A stretch of 64,000 nt of DNA. It comes from Rhodocyclaceae bacterium (lineage in GTDB: Bacteria > Pseudomonadota > Gammaproteobacteria > Burkholderiales > Rhodocyclaceae). The stretch lies in NCBI GenBank assembly GCA_018261935.1, contig JAGTRP010000016.1, positions 19,900 through 83,899 of the forward strand, given 5' to 3'. The position numbers and the translations under genes were made by a program. Under the pieces are notes generated by a model. That model was not told the DNA's origin. It made no database searches and saw only the letters and a list, made by a program, of their open reading frames with translations. Below, piece by piece: positions 26,087 to 32,788 of this stretch (its first letter is position 1; each line of letters starts with the position of its first letter).

Positions 26087-27996
26087 GCCTTGCCCTCCAG
26101 GAATTCCCAGCGCTCCAGGAGGATCAATAGTTCATCCTCGATGGCGGCCAGCCGGGCCGCGTGGGCCTGGGCAGCCGCCGGGTCGCTCTGGTAGAGGGCC
26201 GGGTCTTCCAGGCGGCGGGAGAGGTCCTGCTGCTCGGCCTCCAGGGCGGCAATGCGGTCAGGCAGCCCCTCCAGTTCCCGCTGTTCCTTCCAGGACAGCT
26301 TGTCGGCCTTGGGCCGGGGTGTCTCCGCCGGCTTTGCGGCGGGCTTGGCCTCGGCCTTCTGGGCGGCAGCGGCTTCCTTCGTCCGCTGGGCCTGGTACTG
26401 GGCCCAATCGGTGTAACCGCCGACGTATTCCCGCCAGACGCCGTCGCCTTCGGCGGCGATGGTCTGGGTCACGACGTTGTCCAGGAAGGCCCGGTCATGG
26501 CTCACCAGGAACAGGGTGCCGTCGTAGTCCTGGAGCAGGGCTTCCAGGAGTTCGAGGGTTTCGATGTCCAGGTCGTTGGTGGGCTCGTCCAGCACCAGCA
26601 CGTTGGCCGGCCGGGCGAAGAGGCGGGCCAGGAGCAGGCGGTTGCGCTCGCCGCCGGACAGGGACTTCACCGGCGAACGGGCCCGCTCCGGGGCGAAGAG
26701 GAAATCCTCCAGGTAGCCGATGACGTGCTTCCGGGCGCCGCCGATCTCCACGTAGTCGGAGCCCGGCGAAATGACGTCGGCCAGGCTCTTCTCGGGGTCG
26801 AGCTGGGTGCGGAACTGGTCGAAATAGGCGATCTCCAGCTTGGTCCCCAGGCGCACGGAGCCTTCGTCGGGCTGCAGTTCGCCGAGGATGAGGCGCAGCA
26901 GGGTCGTCTTGCCGGCGCCGTTGGGACCGATGAGGCCGATCTTGTCGCCCCGCTGGATGCGGGAGGAGAAGTCGCGGACCACGGTCTTGTCGCCGAAGCG
27001 CTTGCTGACGTGCTTCAGTTCCGCCACCAGCTGGCCGCTCTTTTCACCGGCATCGAGCTGCAGGCTGACCTTGCCCTGGCGTTCCCGCCGGGCCGCCCGC
27101 TCGGTCCGCAGCCGGTCCAGGCGCTGGACCCGGAAAACGGCGCGGGTGCGCCGGGCCTCGACGCCCTTCCTGATCCAGACCTCCTCTTCCTTCAGGAGCT
27201 TGTCGGCCCGGGCATTGGCCAGGGCTTCCTCGTGCAGGAGGGCCTCCTTGCGCTGCTGATAGTCGCTGAAGCTGCCGGGGAAGCTCGCCAGCCGGCCCCG
27301 GTCCAGTTCGACGATGCGGGTGCACACCCGGTCCAGGAAGCGGCGGTCGTGGGTGATGAAGAGCAGGGTCACGCCGGAATCGATGAGGAGATTCTCCAGC
27401 CACTCGATGGCGCCGATGTCCAGGTGGTTGGTGGGCTCGTCCAGGAGCAGCACCTCCGGCGCCACCGCCAGGGCCTGGGCCAGGGCCAGGCGCTTCTTCT
27501 GGCCGCCGGAGAGGGAGCCGACCCGGGCCTCGGGATCGAGGGCGAAGCGGTCGATGACCCGCTCGGCCTGGGCCTCGTAGGCCCAGGCGCCGAGGGCTTC
27601 CAGGTTGTGCTGCAACTCTTGGAGGCGGGCCAGCAGCTTCTCCTGGTCTGCCCCCGCTTCCGCCAGCCGGTGGGAAACCTCGTGGTACTCGGCCAGCAGC
27701 CGCGAGCTGTCGCCCATGCCGGCCACTACCGCCGCGAAAACGGTGAGGTCAGGGTCGAAAGGGGGCTCCTGGGGTACGTAGCCGACCCGGATGCCAGGTT
27801 GGGTCCACACCTCGCCGTCGTCCAGGCGCCCCCGCCCGTTGCCTGCCGCCAGGGCGGCCAGCAGAGACGACTTGCCGGTACCGTTGCGTCCGATCAGCGC
27901 CACCCGTTCCCCCGGATCGAGTTGGAAGTCGGCATGGTCGAGGAGCGGCACGTGGCCGAAGGCGAGGCTGGCGTCGATGAGCTTGAGGTAGGGCAT
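26083..27996 (-). CDS. uup: ABC-F ATPase, Uup-like
   Basis: This 637-residue soluble protein has two ABC ATPase domains. Walker A motifs are GRNGTGKSS (about 36) and GPNGAGKTT (about 350); signatures are LSGGQKKRLALAQAL and LSGGERNRLLLARL; Walker B is LLLDEPTNHLD and VLDEPTNDLD. A long linker joins them, and the C-terminal tail (about 545-637) is a charged coiled coil, the Uup hallmark. There are no membrane segments. ABC-F proteins act on ribosomes or, for Uup, bind branched DNA and suppress precise transposon excision. Confidence 0.9.
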   Translation of the reverse strand: MPYLKLIDASLAFGHVPLLDHADFQLDPGERVALIGRNGTGKSSLLAALAAGNGRGRLDDGEVWTQPGIRVGYVPQEPPFDPDLTVFAAVVAGMGDSSRLLAEYHEVSHRLAEAGADQEKLLARLQELQHNLEALGAWAYEAQAERVIDRFALDPEARVGSLSGGQKKRLALAQALAVAPEVLLLDEPTNHLDIGAIEWLENLLIDSGVTLLFITHDRRFLDRVCTRIVELDRGRLASFPGSFSDYQQRKEALLHEEALANARADKLLKEEEVWIRKGVEARRTRAVFRVQRLDRLRTERAARRERQGKVSLQLDAGEKSGQLVAELKHVSKRFGDKTVVRDFSSRIQRGDKIGLIGPNGAGKTTLLRLILGELQPDEGSVRLGTKLEIAYFDQFRTQLDPEKSLADVISPGSDYVEIGGARKHVIGYLEDFLFAPERARSPVKSLSGGERNRLLLARLFARPANVLVLDEPTNDLDIETLELLEALLQDYDGTLFLVSHDRAFLDNVVTQTIAAEGDGVWREYVGGYTDWAQYQAQRTKEAAAAQKAEAKPAAKPAETPRPKADKLSWKEQRELEGLPDRIAALEAEQQDLSRRLEDPALYQSDPAAAQAHAARLAAIEDELLILLERWEFLEGKA

Positions 27997-28121
27997 AGGC
28001 TGGGCAGATACGGTGCCGGCATGGGAAAAGCCGCATTCTATCCACTCGGGGTCGCCGGGGGCGAATTCCAGCCAAATTGGCGCCCGCCGACCCGAACCGC
28101 TACAATACGCGCCCGGCCGCT

Positions 28122-28196
28122 CTCCTCGTAGTTCAATGGATAGAACGGGCGCCTCCTAAGCGCCAGATACAGGTTCGATTCCTGTCGAGGGGACCA
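28122..28196 (+). tRNA. tRNA-Arg (anticodon CCT)
   Basis: A 75-base class-I tRNA: acceptor stem CTCCTCG pairs with CGAGGGG, the anticodon loop is CTCCTAA (anticodon CCT), the T arm is CAGGTTCGATTCCTG, and CCA is encoded. Its 3' end is the attachment site of the satellite element. Confidence 0.96.
28174..28191. repeat. Left attachment core of the satellite (in tRNA-Arg)
   Basis: The 18 bp TTCGATTCCTGTCGAGGG in the T arm and acceptor stem recur exactly at 41771-41788. After them the left copy reads GACCA and the right copy ACCA. Confidence 0.88.
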
Positions 28197-28230
28197 GCCA
28201 ACGTTCCGAGACATGCCGAGAACAACCGAA

Positions 28231-28258
28231 AACCCCGTGAAATCACGGGGTTTTTTGT
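28231..28258 (+). terminator. Intrinsic terminator downstream of tRNA-Arg
   Basis: A 10-bp perfect stem AACCCCGTGA (28231-28240 with 28243-28252), a two-base loop and a run of T to 28256 form a strong terminator between the tRNA and the integrase gene. Confidence 0.9.
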
Positions 28259-28385
28259 TTTCTGCGTTCCGACAATGTACGGCATTGCGCGTGGGAATCC
28301 GGTAAGATTTGGGGGTATTTTTAGGGGTACTTTTTAGCCCCTCGGCAAGCCCGCCCAGAATATACCCCCAGCCAAGGAGGTAACC

Positions 28386-29630
28386 ATGCCGCTGACCGAT
28401 GTTGCTGCCAGGAAAGCCGCACCCCGGGAGAAGCCTTACAAGCTATCCGATGAGAAGGGGCTTTATCTCCATGTCCAGCCTAATGGTGCTCGCTACTGGC
28501 GGCTCAAATACCGGTTCGGGGGGAAAGAGAAAGTCTTGGCACTGGGGGTATATCCAGAGGTCGGCTTGAAGGAAGCCCGGGAGCGCCGGGCGGCAGCCCA
28601 GAAGCTACTCGATCAAGGGAAGGATCCTGGAGAGACCCGGCGTGAAGAGAAAATCGCCCGGAAGGTGGCCGCCAGGACCTCGTTCGAAGCCGTCGCCCGG
28701 GAATGGTTCGAGCACAAGCGGCACGAATGGGTGGAGAGCTACGCCGACAAAATCATCGTCTCCCTCGAAAAGGACCTATTCCCTTCCCTGGGCCGGCGGC
28801 CCATTGGGGAAATAACCGCTGCCGAGCTGCTCGCCGCCCTACGGAAGGTCGAAGCCAGGGGCGCCCTGGAAACGCTCAAGCGAGTCAGGCAACGGGCCAG
28901 CGATGTATTCCTCTACGCCATTGCCACGGGACGCGCAGAAACGAATCCAGCAGCCGGACTCCACAAAGCCGTGAAGGTGGCGCCATCGAGGCACCGGCCG
29001 GCCCTCCATGCCGGCGAGCTGCGCGACTTCTTCATCCGCCTCGAGGCAGTGCGGATCAGCAGCCAGATCAAGTCCGCCGTCCGGCTGCTTATCCTGACGT
29101 TCCTACGGCCAGGTGAGCTGCGAGGCGCCTGTTGGTCCGAAGTCGACTTGTCCGCCGGCCTTTGGATCGTCCCCGGGGAGCGGGATCGTTCCAGAGGAAT
29201 GGTAGGCATGAAGATGAAAGAGCCCCATGCCGTCCCGCTTTCTCGCCAAGCCATCGCTCTGTTCAAGGGACTCCAGACCCTGACCGGTGACGGTGAGCTA
29301 GTTTTCCCGAACCGCAATGACTCGTCCCGCCCCATGTCGGATGGAACGATCAACAGCGCGTTGCGGGCCATGGGCTACAGTTCCGACCAAGTAACCGGCC
29401 ATGGTTTCCGGTCTACCGCGACGGGCGCCCTCCTGGAGCTTGGGTTCCGCCCTGAGGTCATTGATCGCCAGCTCTCCCACCGGGAACGAAATGAGGTCTT
29501 CGGCGCGTACAGCCACCAGGCCGAATACATGGATGAGCGGCGCCGGATGATGCAGGCCTGGGCCGACTACTTGGACAGGCTACGATCCGGGGCGGAGGTC
29601 ATCCCGCTGAGAGCCACCGGGAAGAGTTGA
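28386..29630 (+). CDS. int: P4-type tyrosine integrase
   Basis: The 414-residue protein begins with the Arm-DNA-binding DUF4102 domain (MPLTDVAARKAAPREKPYKL, to about 95), then a core-binding domain (about 100-200) and the catalytic domain (about 205-390). It retains Arg in FLRPGELRG (about 240), HGFRSTATG (HxxR, about 338), and a final H..Y in LSHRERNEVFGAYSH, with the nucleophile Tyr at about 377. An AAGGAGGT ribosome site precedes the ATG. Adjacency to the tRNA-Arg att site and transcription away from it fit the P4 layout. Confidence 0.95.
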   Translation: MPLTDVAARKAAPREKPYKLSDEKGLYLHVQPNGARYWRLKYRFGGKEKVLALGVYPEVGLKEARERRAAAQKLLDQGKDPGETRREEKIARKVAARTSFEAVAREWFEHKRHEWVESYADKIIVSLEKDLFPSLGRRPIGEITAAELLAALRKVEARGALETLKRVRQRASDVFLYAIATGRAETNPAAGLHKAVKVAPSRHRPALHAGELRDFFIRLEAVRISSQIKSAVRLLILTFLRPGELRGACWSEVDLSAGLWIVPGERDRSRGMVGMKMKEPHAVPLSRQAIALFKGLQTLTGDGELVFPNRNDSSRPMSDGTINSALRAMGYSSDQVTGHGFRSTATGALLELGFRPEVIDRQLSHRERNEVFGAYSHQAEYMDERRRMMQAWADYLDRLRSGAEVIPLRATGKS

Positions 29631-29993
29631 TGCGCGCCCCTGCCACGCACACATGGCACGTCGATGCCGAAATCAAAATTGGGTGGCCGCACCCCCTGGC
29701 GCGCAGACGGGACCCCGCCCCGCCTGGCCGCTTTGTGGGTGGGAAATCATGCAGGTGCAAGCCCCCCTCCTCTGGGCCAACCACTGGGCGCTGTCGGGAA
29801 GCCGGCTGGCCTCGAAAATCATGCGAACTCATGCAGCTAAAGGCATTTTTTCGCGCCCCTGGGGGCGGGCATTTCCGGACCTTGCATGGCACCGGATCGT
29901 TCAGAGACTTTCGGCCTTCCGGCAACCGCCGAGCGATGCCATGGGATACCGGCAAACCTGCCGCCCCTTCGATGCTAGGGAGATTTCTCAAAC
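29631..29993. other. Non-coding stretch between the integrase and the 323-aa gene
   Basis: These 363 bases hold several short open frames with no ribosome site, family motif or coupling. A GC-rich inverted repeat (GCCCCTGGGGGC, about 29855) and two AAATCATGC words are visible. I find no gene I can support. Confidence 0.4.
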
Positions 29994-30965
29994 GTGAACA
30001 ATGATGATCTGTCGGAGTGGGCCAAGGCTTTGAATTTGTCGGATATTGGTGTCAACAAACTGACTGCTGACCTCAGCACGTTGCGACAAAAACAGGCCCA
30101 GGATATTGAGCAACTTCGCCAAGAGTTCGGAGATGCCATAGAGACAATGCGCCGGGCCTTGGCAAAGGGGGTGATCCCTCTTAAGTCACTCTTGCAGATC
30201 CTCGCCAGCGAGGAAGCCATTGAGGCAGCAAAGAGAGGCGAGCTGAATATTCGAAAAATCAGAAAACGCGTCGACCTTGAGCATTACGAGGTATCCAAGT
30301 GCCTGCTCGGCAACGCCAAGAGGGCAATTCTTGCAGGACGCCTGATCGTTCGAACCTTGACCGCACCACATCCCATGGTCAATGAGGTACACGGCGTCCA
30401 GGCGTGGTGCAAGCAGAACGACACTCTGCTAACCCCTGACGAGGCCGCACCTCATGGGCGAATCGTTGTCAGCCTCGACGAGGCTATATCCTGGCTGAAA
30501 AGCGAAGGGATCCCGCTCCCAGCTTGGCTGAAAGCCAGCAAGGCGGAAACACGCAACCCGTCATGGCAGCAGGGCCACCATCCCTTGATGCAATTGCTGC
30601 TTGGCATGGCCCAGGCCGGCTACGGATTTGACCCGGCTGCCTCCCGAAACAATTGCATGGGAGACATTTCCAAGGCAGTGGGTAGGCATACCAATGGATG
30701 TGACCAGGACACCGTCCGGAAGTGGCTGCACCGAGCGACACAAGGGATACCCCCGAAACCTGGACGCCAGGAGGCACCTCTTGCCATCGCCTTGGCCATG
30801 GCAATGGACTGCTGGCGCTATACCCAAAGCAGCGCAGACAAGGTGGCAGCGGAAATATCAGCGGATTTAGCCAGCAAGGAGATTGACCTGCCGCCTGAGC
30901 CCATCAAGGCACTGCTGATCGAAGCAGAACAGACCCTACATCGCGCCATCCCACGTAAAACCTAG
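29994..30965 (+). CDS. Unrecognised satellite protein (323 aa)
   Basis: The frame opens with GTG at 29994. Residues about 15-50 are a charged amphipathic helix likely to form a coiled coil, followed by helical LKSLLQILASEEAIEAAKRG. A C-terminal half contains VSLDEAISWLKSEGIPLPAW and a WxxGHHPLMQLLLGMAQAGYGFDPAASR block reminiscent of a small DNA-binding or replication helper domain, but I cannot assign a family. It is soluble with no signal peptide. It stands between int and an inverted repeat that may end its transcript, in the slot where P4-like satellites keep variable accessory cargo. Confidence 0.6.
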   Translation: MNNDDLSEWAKALNLSDIGVNKLTADLSTLRQKQAQDIEQLRQEFGDAIETMRRALAKGVIPLKSLLQILASEEAIEAAKRGELNIRKIRKRVDLEHYEVSKCLLGNAKRAILAGRLIVRTLTAPHPMVNEVHGVQAWCKQNDTLLTPDEAAPHGRIVVSLDEAISWLKSEGIPLPAWLKASKAETRNPSWQQGHHPLMQLLLGMAQAGYGFDPAASRNNCMGDISKAVGRHTNGCDQDTVRKWLHRATQGIPPKPGRQEAPLAIALAMAMDCWRYTQSSADKVAAEISADLASKEIDLPPEPIKALLIEAEQTLHRAIPRKT

Positions 30966-31285
30966 CTCCTTATCCGAAGTTCGGTTTAGAAAGCCGAACT
31001 TCGGCCTCAGCAGGGGGCTTCCCCCGAAAAATCCGGCCTGTCTTCCACCCACGTCCAGCAGGGCGCGACAATGGCCGAGCTATACCGCCCCCCCCTCTGC
31101 CGAACAATTTCGGCCCTTCCACCGTCCTTCACAGTCCCAATTGCGCCCAACCCACGCAGAAAAAAGCTGTGGGCCGCCCCTTTACAGCCAGTTCCTGTGG
31201 CGCCTGGTTTTTCCCATCCCGATACTCGGCACATACCGAGCGCCGACAGCAACGTGCGGCCGGAAAACAACCAAGGAGTCCTCCA
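30966..31285. other. Intergenic stretch with an 11-bp inverted repeat
   Basis: Holds an inverted repeat CCGAAGTTCGG (30974-30984) / CCGAACTTCGG (30994-31004) just after the 323-aa gene, without a T-run, so it is at best a weak terminator or an operator. The rest probably contains the promoter of the AlpA-psu-tail operon. Short open frames here lack ribosome sites and motifs. Confidence 0.4.
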
Positions 31286-31549
31286 ATGAACCATCCCAAC
31301 GTTGGTCGCCAGGAAACAACGGGCGGCGGCTCAACGAGTAACGCGCTGCCCCGCGGAGAGCGCTTCCTGCGTGAAGCCCAACGTGCTGAAAAAACGGGCG
31401 TCCCCCGCAGTACCTGGCGCGATTTGATGTCACGCAAAGAAGCTCCGCTTCCGGTCCCCCTACCCGGCGGCCGTGTTGCTTGGCTGGAAAGTGAGCTCGA
31501 GAGTTGGATGGCCGAGCGCGTTGCCCTTCGTCGTACCCCCACCAAATAA
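31286..31549 (+). CDS. AlpA-family winged-helix regulator
   Basis: This 87-residue protein carries an AlpA/excisionase-type domain: EAQRAEKTGVPRSTWRDLMS helix-turn-helix followed by FP-type wing residues PLPGGRVAWLESELESWM, the AlpA signature with W at the end of helix 2. AlpA-like proteins regulate int/xis or satellite early genes. An AAGGAG ribosome site precedes the ATG. The Psu-like gene starts 13 bases downstream, so it opens a probable operon. Confidence 0.75.
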   Translation: MNHPNVGRQETTGGGSTSNALPRGERFLREAQRAEKTGVPRSTWRDLMSRKEAPLPVPLPGGRVAWLESELESWMAERVALRRTPTK

Positions 31550-31562
31550 CCGGAGCACCCAA

Positions 31563-32321
31563 ATGAGTAACCAACAATCTACCGACATCCCCGGCAACGC
31601 AAGCTGCCAACCCGAATTGATGGCGTTCCTGACCCCCCACATGGACAAGCTGAATAGCCACCGGCAGGAGTTTGAAAAGGCCGCCACCTTGCACTCTCAC
31701 CTGGTGGAACAGCTTGCCACCCTTACGAAGGCTGCCGACGCTGCCGATGCGGAGGCGGAACAAATCCGGGGAAGACGGCGGGAGGCCATGCGCGAAAGCA
31801 TCGGCCGGCCCTCGAAAAAGGTCATCGACCTTAGCGCCGATCAGCGCGCCGCCTATGCCATGGCGGAGGACTATCGTAGCCTGGCCAATGACATCACTAT
31901 CGAGCGGGATCGTACCGAGATCGCAATGCACAAATCGGCCCTTCAGTTCAATGAAAGGCGGAAAACGATCTATGCTGCTTTGGCAGACCATCTCCTCGAC
32001 AAAGCCTTTACGGTCTTGCCACTGGAACTCATGGCAGGCATGCGCCTCACGGCCGATGTACAGGTCGGCGACAAGGGGTCTGTATGGCATCAGACCCCCT
32101 ACGGCGCCGCTAATCCTGACATCGAAACGTTCGTCGTGAACAAGGTAGCCGCTCGCCTGCTCAGCCACTTCAAGCAGCGCAAGCACAGCCTGGAGGAGCT
32201 TCTCCCGGCGAATCTTGTAGCCCCTCTCTCCCGCTCCGGCTATGGCGGCCTTAGTCACCTGCAGATCAAGAAGCTGATAGACAACCTGGCGGCCCAGGAA
32301 CAGGCAACTGCCAGCGAATAA
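31563..32321 (+). CDS. Psu-like polarity suppression / capsid decoration candidate
   Basis: The 252-residue, highly helical and charged protein has long amphipathic helices (about 25-120) followed by LPLELMAGMRL and a C-terminal Ser/Lys-rich part. Layout and the LxPELMxxxxL-type block resemble the P4 Psu protein (190 aa), which decorates P4 capsids and inhibits Rho; the match is by eye and weak. Position in a P4-like satellite next to AlpA and just before the tail genes fits. It has no signal peptide. An alternative is a scaffold-like protein of the tail cassette. Confidence 0.45.
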   Translation: MSNQQSTDIPGNASCQPELMAFLTPHMDKLNSHRQEFEKAATLHSHLVEQLATLTKAADAADAEAEQIRGRRREAMRESIGRPSKKVIDLSADQRAAYAMAEDYRSLANDITIERDRTEIAMHKSALQFNERRKTIYAALADHLLDKAFTVLPLELMAGMRLTADVQVGDKGSVWHQTPYGAANPDIETFVVNKVAARLLSHFKQRKHSLEELLPANLVAPLSRSGYGGLSHLQIKKLIDNLAAQEQATASE

Positions 32322-32354
32322 CCCTCTCATTTCATAACCATCGAGGAACCCACC

Positions 32355-32660
32355 ATGGACACCAAGACCATCACTCTCGAAACCCCCTTGCCCCGGGGCG
32401 AAACCAAAATCGACAGCCTCACCCTGCGCAAGCCCAATGTCGGCGCTTTGCGAGGCGTCAGCCTGCGGGCTCTGTTGGACATGGAAGCAAACGCAATTGC
32501 AACCGTTTTGCCTCGCATTTCCGAGCCGTGCCTCGTTGCTGCCGAAATCAACACTATGGCCGCACCCGATCTCCTGCAGACGGGGATGGTGATTGCGGGT
32601 TTTTTTCTGCCGAGGGAAGCGCTCGCGGAGGCCAATGCGTCCGTTGGCTCCCTGACGTAG
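32355..32660 (+). CDS. Phage tail assembly chaperone gpE
   Basis: The 101-residue protein fits the P2 gpE family: a positively biased N-terminus TITLETPLPRGETKIDSLTL, a middle predicted to bind the tape measure, and a hydrophobic GFFLPREAL end. In P2 the short form is made most of the time and the extended form by a -1 shift. Here the same arrangement is present: the frame runs through GGT TTT TTT CTG and ends at 32660. It is the first gene of the tail cassette. Confidence 0.8.
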   Translation: MDTKTITLETPLPRGETKIDSLTLRKPNVGALRGVSLRALLDMEANAIATVLPRISEPCLVAAEINTMAAPDLLQTGMVIAGFFLPREALAEANASVGSLT

Positions 32661-32788
32661 TCGATGACGCCATGGCCGACATTGCCGCTGTGTTCCATTG
32701 GCCCCCTGCGGCAATGGAATCCATGGACATTACCGAACTGGCCGACTGGCGCGAACATGCTAGCCGGCGCTCCGGAGCAGAAGAATGA
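32355..32788 (+). CDS. gpE-E' fusion made by programmed -1 frameshift
   Basis: The longer product uses the gpE start and shifts -1 at the T heptamer 32600-32606 into a second open frame that ends at 32788. The extension contains AMADIAAVFHWPPAAMESM and ITELADWREHA, the E' domain of the P2 GpE family (PF06528), with no stop between the slip site and the domain. There is no convincing independent start for it upstream. It couples by ATGA to the tape measure gene (32785-32788). The frame relation and slippery site strongly suggest a conserved recoding event. Confidence 0.75.
32600..32606 (+). promoter_or_regulatory. T TTT TTT slippery site for the -1 frameshift in gpE/E'
   Basis: In the gpE frame the bases are GGT TTT TTT CTG, so 32600-32606 fits the X XXY YYZ rule. 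P2 uses T TTT TTG at the equivalent place. Confidence 0.75.

Noticed and set aside
31168..31186. TGT-N13-ACA resembling an Ogr/Delta late-promoter site
   Set aside because: The known spacing is N12, so this is one base off; without a promoter behind it I cannot support it.
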